Shown here piece by piece: positions 1 to 8,257 of a stretch of DNA of 64,000 bases. The DNA is taken from contig OY747705.1 in assembly GCA_963556495.2 (NCBI GenBank), positions 33,443,798-33,507,797 of the forward strand. The letters are read 5' to 3'. The DNA is from Valencia hispanica. Taxonomy: Eukaryota; Chordata; Actinopteri; Cyprinodontiformes; Valenciidae. The position numbers and the translations under genes are program-made. Every line of letters starts with the position of its first letter. Position 1 is the first letter of the stretch. The notes beneath the pieces are model-generated. The model was given only the letters and a program-made list of their open reading frames with translations, ran no database searches and was not told the DNA's origin.

Positions 1-396
1 CCACAAATCTGTCCTTCTTTTCCCCGATTTGAAGGATATGTCCGGTGCATAGACTATATAAATGGTCAGGTGTATCCTTCAACGCACTCTATATCCCAAA
101 ACGCACTCTTAGCAGAACTACATTAAAATCTGGCGATACGAAAATTTAAAACGTAAAGCGGTTGTATTGTTTGGCTTTTGTTGTTGGTATAGACATGTAT
201 TTTAATATTATTTTGTAAACCATCGCTCGTAAACGAGCTCGTATGATGGTCTAATGGTTCTCCGTGTATTGCCCCGCTTACAGCTAATTTCGTTTTTTGC
301 AAATAAAGCAAAAATACTCTTTTTAGGAGAAATCATTTCCTCTTTACCGGGGCAAAATTGGGCCACAGTGGCATGGAGATCGAAGAATAAATCTAG
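1..396. other. Unassigned flank left of the provirus
   Basis: This is the sequence outside the left end of the retroviral insertion. Short open frames exist on both strands, the longest being 62 codons on minus (123-311) and 85 codons on plus (254-511, which runs into the LTR). Neither resembles a family I know, and the plus frame crosses the insertion boundary, so it cannot be ancestral. No repeat was recognised. Confidence 0.5.
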
Positions 397-400
397 TTAC
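397..400. repeat. Target site duplication TTAC, left copy
   Basis: TTAC directly abuts the outer edge of the 3' LTR and is repeated at 7875-7878 beyond the 5' LTR. Matching flanks show that the two LTRs belong to one integration event. Confidence 0.9.
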
Positions 401-956
401 TGTCGGCTTCGTAACCTATATTGTCGGCAACTCACTTTCTACTCAGAGAGGTGGGGGCGCCGAACTCCAAAACCCCGGCTGGAACTGTTTCAAAATAAGA
501 CCCAGAACTGAGAGACAGAGAGTAAAATAACACACACACCACAGATATCTGTTTCACACTGGACGCACCTGCAGATGGGAGCCAGAAAAGATCTGACTCG
601 CTTCTCTACAAGGGTGTACCATTTTTATTAAAGAAGAACAAAGAAAATATCACATGACTCCTCTCCCCTCCTCCTACATCTTAACAAGTCATACATTTTC
701 TCCAGGTCTCCTGACCTGGTTTTATAGCCGTACCATGAACTAGAGTTATAACCCATCCTCCCTGCTTTTAGTTCATATCTTTGCCCAAGAGTTTATTTAC
801 TTAAAACCTTACCCCCATAAAATACTGGTAAACAGTCATGTTTTACTACCCTGAATAATATAAACAGGCCGTTTACCTCTAAACGCTTACTAAAGATATA
901 TTTAAAACATATGTACTGCATAATAAAAAATAACCCCAAAAAAGTAAAATACAACA
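401..956 (-). repeat. 3' LTR of the provirus
   Basis: Read on minus it starts TGTTGTATTTTAC and ends GAAGCCGACA. A TATAAAA box lies at 720-726 (plus-strand TTTTATA), and an AATAAA-type poly(A) signal is visible as TTTATT near 627-634. That order fits U3, then R, then U5. It is nearly identical to 7316-7874, differing by a few substitutions and indels such as the CA-repeat length near 530-540. The Env stop codon lies about 20 bp before it in the coding direction. Confidence 0.92.
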
Positions 957-968
957 AATCCCTCTTTC
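957..968 (-). promoter_or_regulatory. Polypurine tract before the 3' LTR
   Basis: On minus the bases directly before the LTR read GAAAGAGGGATT. A purine run abutting the LTR start is the expected plus-strand DNA primer of a retrovirus. It is short and ends in TT, which is acceptable for this position. Confidence 0.75.
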
Positions 969-977
969 AATCTATTT

Positions 978-2465
978 TCAAATAGATTGATCACTCCTCT
1001 GTACTTCTCCTTCAGGCTCCATGTGAGGGAGTAACAGATATTGACCTTGCATATTATCACCAACAGCTTTTTCAATACACTTTGTGAGCAATGAACGTAT
1101 ACAAGGAATACAGCAACATCCACATAACACCATAGTTGACACAAATACTGCTAAAGAAACCATTATAGACATTGCCAGAGTCTTCCATTTACCAAACATA
1201 TTATTTAACAAATCGTCCCTCTTTCTAACATGATTATTCAAAGTGAGAAGAGTCTGGTCTCCTGTGCGATCATAAGTAAATATTGCTTCTGGCATAATTA
1301 ATGTAACAGGTGCACACAATCCTGTCCAGTTACTAGGTAAAATGGAGCGGAGAATTTTTCCTCCACACCACCACCAGATGTCAGCACGAGCCTGAAAAGA
1401 TTTAAGGAAAGTTTGGATTGAATTACAATATGTAATGTTGACTGAACCCACTAGTTTATTTCCAGGCTTACCATTTTTGAAACAAGTAAAATTATTTGGA
1501 GCTACATTACTATCAAAGAAGGGTGGGGTAGCTCTGTTATCAGCTATAGGGAATAATTTTTCCCAGTTACTACAATCTTTTACTGGATTTTCACTAGATA
1601 GCAGGGAAACCAGACAAGTTGTGTTGAGCTCAAAAGGTGCAGGGACCACCTTGAGAACAGGTCGGGCTCCCATGCACACAACACAGTCCTGTCTCGCTTC
1701 TTGTCCTGCATGTTCTACCATAAGCAACCAATTATTAGTGGAGCCTCCCACTCCTGTCATCATTTCAAAGTAATCGTCCACAGATGGTTCTTCTTTAATT
1801 ATACTACCTCTTGCTGCTGAGGCCTGATTTTGACTTACTGAGGTGGAAACATTAAGAGAGTCTTGACATATTGTAATAGGAAATTGAACATCTTTTCCCC
1901 CTTTATAAACCCAAATTATAAAGAGAGTACAACCTTCCCCCTTCTGGAGATATTTTAAGGGGAGGAGATCACTCTTAGTTAAATTAACCGTAAGAAGTAA
2001 TTTATCTGCAGTCTTATCCAATTTAACCAAGGGACGCATGTGTTTTGCAAAAGCGGTAGTGGTATACCTTCTCAAGTCATATCCTAAAGGATCAGCAATT
2101 AAAGTGGACCAACTAGTATCTTTTTGATCATTTGTTATGTACCACAAGGGGTAGGTTTTATACTTACTTGCTTGTTGTCCCTTATAAACCAATGTATTTA
2201 AAGGAATAGTAATCACTGCAGATCGTCCTTTTGGTATACAAAATTGAGAAAATCCATGATGTGCCTCGGAAGTGCCGCACCGTGAAGAGGGAGATGGTTT
2301 AGCCATTAAGTTTCTTCTCTGTCTAATTGAGTGAACTCCAACCTGCGTTTGATTTGTAGAACTATTATAGGGCCATACACCACAACAGTAAAAGATAATA
2401 TTGACCAATAACACCATGCAAAAACCTGTGGCGCACAGCACCTTCTTATTGCCCCAAAGATGCAT
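978..2465 (-). CDS. env: Retroviral Env, surface unit and anchor, fusion ectodomain missing
   Basis: A 495-codon open frame without internal stops. Residues 8-30 form a hydrophobic signal-like segment. About eight N-glycosylation sites follow (for example N34, N161, N205, N281, N325, N343, N379). A CXXC motif (CVVC, 261-264) and a WWWCGG block (364-369) mark a fish-type retroviral surface unit. Residues about 429-452 form a membrane span followed by a Cys cluster and a short cytoplasmic tail. Between about 395 and 425, where a full Env carries the cleavage site, fusion peptide, heptad repeats and CX6CC loop, only about 30 residues remain and none of these is visible. RKR at 414-416 does not make a canonical furin site. 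The product should be a membrane-anchored receptor-binding-like protein unable to fuse membranes. It stops just before the polypurine tract, as env usually does. The deletion kept the frame. Confidence 0.85.
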   Translation of the reverse strand: MHLWGNKKVLCATGFCMVLLVNIIFYCCGVWPYNSSTNQTQVGVHSIRQRRNLMAKPSPSSRCGTSEAHHGFSQFCIPKGRSAVITIPLNTLVYKGQQASKYKTYPLWYITNDQKDTSWSTLIADPLGYDLRRYTTTAFAKHMRPLVKLDKTADKLLLTVNLTKSDLLPLKYLQKGEGCTLFIIWVYKGGKDVQFPITICQDSLNVSTSVSQNQASAARGSIIKEEPSVDDYFEMMTGVGGSTNNWLLMVEHAGQEARQDCVVCMGARPVLKVVPAPFELNTTCLVSLLSSENPVKDCSNWEKLFPIADNRATPPFFDSNVAPNNFTCFKNGKPGNKLVGSVNITYCNSIQTFLKSFQARADIWWWCGGKILRSILPSNWTGLCAPVTLIMPEAIFTYDRTGDQTLLTLNNHVRKRDDLLNNMFGKWKTLAMSIMVSLAVFVSTMVLCGCCCIPCIRSLLTKCIEKAVGDNMQGQYLLLPHMEPEGEVQRSDQSI

Positions 2466-3413
2466 ATTTCTGTCTGTGGTGTGATCCTATGTTTATTTTA
2501 TCCAAAAAAGAAGGGTGTCTGTTTTTTTCTTTATCTTTACCTTTAAGCAATATATATATATATATATATTTTAATTTATTATTATTGTTTTTTATGTTTT
2601 AACCCTTTTAGTACAAAGCAAACTCTAGCAATTGTCACCAACCCCAACAACATCCTACAAAAACCACATCATAATGAAAAAAAAATAAGTAAAACAAAAA
2701 TTAGTAGTCAGTCAACCTGATTATAATTTAAACACCCCTTAAAATGTTTTAGCTTATTAATAAAAAGTTTTATAAAACCGTAAAAACTGAATATTAAGAA
2801 AAAATCCTACAAATTAACTACTTAAAAAATCTTTGACACCCTCTTAGGCAGTGCCTAACAATCTGCACCTGTAAATAAAAATTGGTTAAACAACCTGTAA
2901 AATACAAGAAAAATGATTAATAAGTGTTCAGTCTTTATTATTTTGTTCTCTAGTCTTCGCTCTTGTTTATTTCTCTGGCAGCAGGCGGCTACCAGAGTGA
3001 TGAAATGATTCAGTACAGTGGACTCTTTATTTTTCCCAATGTTACTGTCTTTTATGCAGATCGCCCTCACTGAAATGACAGTTACTTCATTAACTGAACA
3101 TTTCCCCCATTAAACACAAATGCACAGACAGGCCCCGCCTCCAATAGCTTCCCCCACCGATTGTGAGGTGGTTAAAACCTGCTGTGAAATGTGTTAGATT
3201 TCTTGCGATCTTTTCTCTTCGGTATAATCCCTCTTCGAGAAAAGCAAGTCCAAATTGCTTATCTCGCCCAATTTTTGCACATATAGATTACACTGGATGA
3301 TTACAGCAACCCCAACCAATCTTCTGGGTGGGCCAGGCCCCGCCTCCTGGCTTCGGCAGTCGACACCGCCTAGTCAGAACCGACACCACCCACTGCAAAG
3401 AGATTCCCCCAGG
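2466..3413 (-). other. Proviral segment between the Gag/IN frame and Env
   Basis: About 950 bp inside the provirus. It includes a short (TA)n run at about 2549-2570 and AT-rich sequence to about 2900. No long frame on the minus strand matches a known retroviral domain. It may hold env leader sequence and remnants of deleted regions. Confidence 0.5.
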
Positions 3414-4922
3414 TCAGCAGAGAGCTGCTGCAGCGTGAGGGACAGGAGGGGGGTCGGGGGCAGGAGCACACTGTGACCAGTGAAACCAAGTAGAACCCTT
3501 TCCCCGCAGCTGGACAGCATGGGTTGTACGAGCAGCAACCTGGAACGGGCCAGACCACCTGGGCTCCTGCCACTTTCTTTTATACACCCTCAGCCAAACG
3601 CGCCCAGCCTCGGAAGGAGACACCGCAGGTCCCTGCACGTCACGGGGAGCCGGAAGGAAGGAGGAGACCAGGCCCTTCAGCTGCTGATGATCACTGCGAG
3701 GGTCCGGGTCAGGGTGCGGTGAAACCTGTGGTTCTCTGCCAGCCCACGGATCAGGGAGTTGCAGAATGATGGCAGATACGTCAGCCATCTTCCATGCTTT
3801 GTAAATTACTGAACCATCCGATGCTCCCACTAAAGGAAGCATTAAATCAGGGCCCCCACATGCCCCCAGTGGTAACTTAGATCTGGTATTCTTAAATGGC
3901 GCCTCACTCTCCTCGTCCACCAACGTCTGCACATTGTCAAGCTGTACAACTGCTGCACATTCATCACGTTGACTGGGGCTGGCACTCCCTGGAAGGTCTG
4001 CAGCTTGCCCCCATACCACAGATGCTAATCTTTCCTGATCCTGCAGCACCTCATCCATCTGTCGCTGAACTTTAGTTAACCTGTGTTCGTGCTGCTCCAT
4101 CTCGTCCATCAATTTAGCATTATACGCCAAGAACAATTTATCAGTGTCCTGTTCTACTTTGTTGCTAACTAATTTTAGTAGCTGTCGCTCTTCCCCCTCA
4201 GTATGTTCAACAATCCCTTTACCGGTGACTTCAAAACGCAATTTATAATCTTGTCCCTCATCTTTTACCTTTAGATCACCCTGTGGTTTATTAGTCAATG
4301 GTTTATGGGCTACAGACCTCTGTGGGAGGCCACTCCAGTGCAACACTGCACTGCTTGAAGGAAGGGGGGGAGTAAGAGAGGTGCCCACCGGGGATGGCGC
4401 ACAAGGAGATGGTGAACTCTGTGCGTCACCCTGCGTGTTTTGAAGTACAATCTGGCCATTGTCTGTCTCCAACCCCCATGAAATATGTGTTTGACCAGAG
4501 GTCGTCAACATGGGGTACATGGGCTGGTACGGGGGAGGAGTATGGTCTGCCAAAAAACTACTTTCTGCAGTAACACACAAATGATCAATACCCTGTCCTG
4601 TTAAACCCCATGTTTTCCACATTTTCTCAGCTTTTAAGTGTCTCATTTTAGCACCAGTGATGCTCTTTGCTGTTTTAGCCGTATCTGCAAAACGCTTTCC
4701 TTCCTCAAAACACATCTGTGAGAGACTCCGCTTATCATCCCCTCGGGCGCCATGACGAGCCCACATGGCCGTCATAACGCCCTGGAACTGGTTTTTATCT
4801 TTTTTACCAGGCTTATCAACTAAAACAGAATATAATTTAGAAATGTATACTAACAATTGGGCATCTAAAGTGCGCCACTCCTGTCCCTGTGGAGCAGGGA
4901 GTAATTTATATTCGGCTGCCAT
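3414..4922 (-). CDS. gag: Gag N-terminal half fused in frame to the integrase C-terminal tail
   Basis: A 502-codon open frame. The N-terminus is matrix-like, followed by a PPPY late-domain motif at residues 129-132 (followed by QPMYP), which in Gag proteins recruits NEDD4-type ubiquitin ligases for budding. A proline-rich stretch lies around 170-200 and a charged, probably coiled-coil segment at about 240-303. Residues about 371-392 (W..ADV.AII.QLPDP) resemble the start of a capsid domain. Capsid is then cut off. After a junction region, residues about 441-483 match the GPY/F module that ends gammaretrovirus-like integrase (W.EPRW.GPFQV, later W.HWSQ). Nucleocapsid, protease, RT, RNase H and the integrase core are gone. 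I chose the start at 4922 because it is the first Met of the frame and precedes the matrix-like region. The exact junction cannot be placed without an intact relative. Confidence 0.85.
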   Translation of the reverse strand: MAAEYKLLPAPQGQEWRTLDAQLLVYISKLYSVLVDKPGKKDKNQFQGVMTAMWARHGARGDDKRSLSQMCFEEGKRFADTAKTAKSITGAKMRHLKAEKMWKTWGLTGQGIDHLCVTAESSFLADHTPPPYQPMYPMLTTSGQTHISWGLETDNGQIVLQNTQGDAQSSPSPCAPSPVGTSLTPPLPSSSAVLHWSGLPQRSVAHKPLTNKPQGDLKVKDEGQDYKLRFEVTGKGIVEHTEGEERQLLKLVSNKVEQDTDKLFLAYNAKLMDEMEQHEHRLTKVQRQMDEVLQDQERLASVVWGQAADLPGSASPSQRDECAAVVQLDNVQTLVDEESEAPFKNTRSKLPLGACGGPDLMLPLVGASDGSVIYKAWKMADVSAIILQLPDPWAGREPQVSPHPDPDPRSDHQQLKGLVSSFLPAPRDVQGPAVSPSEAGRVWLRVYKRKWQEPRWSGPFQVAARTTHAVQLRGKGSTWFHWSQCAPAPDPPPVPHAAAALC

Positions 4923-5287
4923 TGAAAATTCGTAACAAAATCCAAAATGGATTAAAATTTAACAAAGTAGGTTATTTGTATTAACTCTGTAAATTATTTA
5001 TTTTAATTGATAAACTATCAATTCGTAGGCCCAAATTTATCCCAATATTAATGCAGTTAACAGTAAAGGCAGGCACAGTTTTTATTTATTTAATTTTCAT
5101 TTATTTCTTTTTATAGTAAAGGGGTTTATGTATTATTTAGTCATGCAACATTAACCTTAATAATGTTTTAGGCAAAGCCGAAACGAAGGAAAGCTAAAAA
5201 GGTTTATAAAGCACTGTTTATCTTATCATTAATTTATTTATATACGGAGATTATTGCCGTTTCGTCTAAAAATCAAAGAATTCCTAA

Positions 5288-5763
5288 TGGAGTCCGGCCG
5301 GCGCCAAAACCCGGGACGCACACTTCGGCGAATCACACGAAGAAATAGAATTCTCCCAATATAAAGCAATTTTTATTTATCATTAAAACATATACCGAAA
5401 GAAATACATTTAAAACTCGCTTTGCAACACAAAATCGTAAACGGTTTGCTCAAAAAACTCCACCAGACTGACGGATCAAGTCAGGCCCAATAGAACTTCC
5501 GGGTCACACCGCGGAATGAATAAGCCGGCACACAGATGGCTAATTCTTCACTACGATGCTAAACTTAACAAACCGTACTCATAAGTAAACCAACCAAAGA
5601 CAAAAACAAAATGCCTCCAACAAAACCACACTTCGCCACCAATACTCGAATGACTGTTTAACCGAGCCAAATAAATACAGTTCGGAAGCTAAGCTACCAG
5701 AGATTAGCTGTAACCATGAGCAACCTAGCTCAACCGGAAGCCAAACGTGACCGCTCCGTTACA
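5288..5763 (-). repeat. Candidate second solo LTR of another family
   Basis: Read on minus, the block runs from TGTAACGGAGCGG to GGACTCCA, so it has TG...CA ends over 476 bp. It carries an AATAAA signal (minus strand, near 5374-5384) about 90 bp before its end, and GGGTTTTGGCGCC near the end. The flanks are CTAA (5284-5287) and ATAA (5764-5767), three of four bases alike. No second copy exists in the window. It could instead be ordinary leader sequence of the host provirus. Confidence 0.4.
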
Positions 5764-6177
5764 ATAAAAAAGTTATTTTATATATATTCTAAAGAGTTTA
5801 CTACCAGTTATCCATAATAACAGTCCTATATATGTGTTAGACAATGCTTTAGACGTGTTTACGTAGTTGCACAAGGTTGAACGCCTTTATTCCAGGCGAG
5901 ACTCATCCACACTGTGTGTTAGCCGTAAGCTAGCTATGGTGGTACTTTAGCCGACTGAAAATGATATTCCCTTATTCCTCTACAATGTCAAGCTTCTACG
6001 CTTATTGTCTATACAAAAAGCGCGGGCATTGTCTAGGCGTTTAAGATTCGCAGAGGAATTATGGTTTTAGATTCAGTCGATTAGTTCCCCTAAATGAGAA
6101 GTTTATATGAGGCCGGTGTGCAAAGAGCTACATGGTAGCTCCCTTCCGTAACCTCCACTTCCTCCAATCACACACAC

Positions 6178-6741
6178 TGTTGTATTCTACTTTTTTGAGG
6201 CTATTTTTTAAAATGCAGTACATATGTTTTAATTATATCTTTTTTAAGCTTTAGAAGTAATAGGCCTGTTTATATTATTCAGGGTAGTAAAACATGACTC
6301 TTTTACCAGTATTTTATAGGGTTTAAGGTTTTAAGTAAAGAAACTCTTGAGTAAAGATATGAACTGAAAGCAGGGAGGATCAGTTATAACTCTAGTTCAT
6401 GTTACAACCCGAGTTCATGGTACGGTCAGGAGACCTGGAGAAAATAAATGACCTGTCAAGATGTAGAAGGAGGAGAGAGGAGTCATGTGATATGTTCTTT
6501 GTTCTTCTGAAATAAAAATGGTACACCCTTGTAGAGAAGCGAGTCAGATCTTTTCTGGCTCCCATCTGCAGGTGCGTTCTTTGTGAAACAGATATCTGTT
6601 TGTGTGTGTTGTTTTACTCTCTGTCTCTCAGTTCTGGGTCTTATTTTGAAACAGTTCCCGCCGGGGTTTTGGAGTTCGGCGCCCCCACCTCTCTGAGTAA
6701 AAAAAGTGAGTTGCAGAGCACATAATGATAAGAAGCCGACA
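6178..6741 (+). repeat. Solo LTR of the same ERV family, opposite orientation
   Basis: The plus strand starts TGTTGTATTCTAC and ends GAAGCCGACA, the same termini as the outer LTRs but inverted. ACAC flanks it on both sides (6174-6177 and 6742-6745), a 4-bp duplication. A poly(A) signal AATAAA is at 6511-6516. It is visibly more different from the outer LTRs than they are from each other. It lacks a short block containing the TATAAAA box that the outer copies have next to GGTCAGGAGACCTGG, so its promoter is probably crippled. Confidence 0.9.
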
Positions 6742-7294
6742 ACACTCACACTAGAAAAAAAATAAAAGTACAGCAATTTTACAATACCTCAACCAGAGCC
6801 ACCTAAAGCCGGACCATTAAACACAATCCAATTCACGTGGCTCAATCGTGCGTTTGGAAGATACACCGGCCTCTCCAAGGGAATCCGTCTCGACAACAGA
6901 GAGCACACAGGCCCTGCTGCTGTCTACTTTTTTCGTTTGCCAGCCTTGGAGAACTCCGACAGCGTCCTACCGGAGGCGAGCGGCCACCTCTCAAGCCCTG
7001 GTCCGCACTTCGGTCGGCCCTCAACCGAAAGAACAACACGTCAACATTAAATGGAGAACGTTTAAATCGATCAATACCTATTAATTTGGTGTTAGCGCTT
7101 TTCCAGATTGATACAAAACCACCCGGGTGTTGATTAGCAAGGATCAATCCAGTCGCTCTCCGATTCTCTGTTGAACTCAAAGAAAAAACACAAAATTACT
7201 ATAATGCCACAAACACATGTATCAATCAGTTATGCCACACTCATTACTCACACTCAATCTCTCTCAGCCCTGAGAAAACTCAAAACCAAATTAA

Positions 7295-7312
7295 TGCCCG
7301 CATCCTCCACCA
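7295..7312 (-). promoter_or_regulatory. Primer binding site, tRNA-Ala(AGC) type
   Basis: The plus strand reads TGCCCGCATCCTCCACCA, which is the 3' end of vertebrate tRNA-Ala(AGC) including the added CCA. The minus (genomic RNA) strand is therefore complementary to that tRNA over at least 18 bases. It begins with TGG three bases after the LTR end, as a retroviral primer site should. The tRNA sequence is from general knowledge of vertebrate tRNA-Ala, not a search. Confidence 0.85.
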
Positions 7313-7315
7313 TTT

Positions 7316-7874
7316 TGTCGGCTTCGTAACCTATATTGTCGGCAACTCACTTTCTACTCAGAGAGGTGGGGGCGCCGAACTTCAAAACCCCGGCGGGAAC
7401 TGTTTCAAAATAAGACCCAGAACTGAGAGACAGAGAGTAAAATAACACACACACAAACAACAGATATCTGTTTCACACTGGACGCACCTGCAGATGGGAG
7501 CCAGAAAAGATCTGACTCGCTTCTCTACAAGGGTGTACCATTTTTATTAAAGAAGAACAAAGAAAATATCACATGACTCCTCTCCCCTCCTCCTACATCT
7601 TAACAAGTCATACATTTTCTCCAGGTCTCCTGACCTGGTTTTATAGCCGTACCATGAACTAGAGTTATAACCCATCCTCCATGCTTTTAGTTCATATCTT
7701 TGCCCAAGAGTTTATTTACTTAAAACCTTACCCCCATAAAATACTGGTAAACAGTCATGTTTTACTACCCTGAATAATATAAACAGGCCGTTTACCTCTA
7801 AACGCTTACTAAGATATATTTAAAACATATGTACTGCATAATAAAAAATAGCCCCAAAAAAGTAGAATACAACA
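7316..7874 (-). repeat. 5' LTR of the provirus
   Basis: Same sequence as 401-956 and in the same orientation. The TATA box is at 7639-7645 (minus strand), about 90 bp before the AATAAA signal near 7545-7552, so transcription should start between them and run toward lower coordinates. It ends CGACA, followed after 3 bases by the primer binding site. Confidence 0.92.
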
Positions 7875-7878
7875 TTAC
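7875..7878. repeat. Target site duplication TTAC, right copy
   Basis: Partner of 397-400. It directly follows the last LTR base. Confidence 0.9.
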
Positions 7879-8120
7879 ACACTAAGGAGTCTTATTAAGC
7901 CTCAAATACTACAGAACCTTTGATCTCAGTATGTGATCTCATGTGTTAACTACCACAGTTGCCATGTTCCTCATCTTAACTTATTTTTTATCTATTTTAT
8001 GAGAACAATTCTGGTGGATCTGGAGGGGAATGTCACCCCTTGTTGGCCGAAAACAAATGAGATTTTTTTATATGAAAAAGTACTGTATGTACATGCGCAG
8101 CAATGAATCAAATACATAAT
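7879..8120. other. Unassigned spacer
   Basis: AT-rich sequence between the provirus and the palindromic repeat. No frame or repeat was recognised. Confidence 0.5.
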
Positions 8121-8124
8121 TTAT

Positions 8125-8257
8125 TAAAGAGAAACAGGATCTCAAGAGTGTGAATGCTGTAGGCATTCACACTCTTGAGATCCTGTTTCTCTTTATTCTT
8201 TGAGTGTGAATGCCTACAGCATTCACACTCTTGAGATCCTGTTTCTCTTTATTCTTC
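8125..8257. repeat. Palindrome cluster with partial tandem copy
   Basis: A 33-bp arm at 8125-8157 is followed by 5 bases and its exact reverse complement at 8163-8195. The right arm is then repeated in direct orientation near 8219-8257, preceded by a second, shorter palindrome (GAGTGTGAATGC / GCATTCACACTC). The DNA could fold into a long hairpin. It sits at the left edge of the next repeat and may be its terminal structure. Confidence 0.85.

Larger units (their letters stand above)
4923..7294 (-). other. Unusually long proviral leader between primer site and Gag
   Basis: Nearly 2.4 kb separates the primer binding site from the Gag start, and about 1.8 kb remains after removing the inserted solo LTR. 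It carries the antisense solo LTR (6178-6741) and an LTR-like block (5288-5763). A 112-codon minus-strand frame at 6842-7180 (start at 7180) matches nothing I know. Leaders of simple retroviruses are usually a few hundred bases, so much of this is probably acquired sequence. Confidence 0.6.
401..7874 (-). mobile_element. Endogenous retrovirus, pol-deleted, with two open frames
   Basis: A complete LTR-to-LTR insertion read on the minus strand. The 5' LTR is 7316-7874 and the 3' LTR is 401-956; both begin TGTTGTA and end CGACA on the coding strand. The flanking bases are TTAC on both sides (397-400 and 7875-7878), a 4-bp target duplication as in gamma- and epsilon-type retroviruses. A primer binding site follows the 5' LTR and a purine-rich tract precedes the 3' LTR. 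Gene order is Gag with an integrase tail (4922-3414), then Env (2465-978). Protease, reverse transcriptase, RNase H and the integrase core are absent. By eye the LTRs differ at about five positions plus two small indels over 556 bp, so the insertion looks young. Without pol it can move only with enzymes supplied in trans. Confidence 0.93.

Noticed and set aside
1435..1773. 112-codon plus frame opposite Env
   Set aside because: It lies wholly within the Env coding frame on the other strand and shows no domain.
3480..3769. Two overlapping plus frames of about 80 codons
   Set aside because: They lie opposite the Gag/integrase frame, exclude each other and have no known motif.
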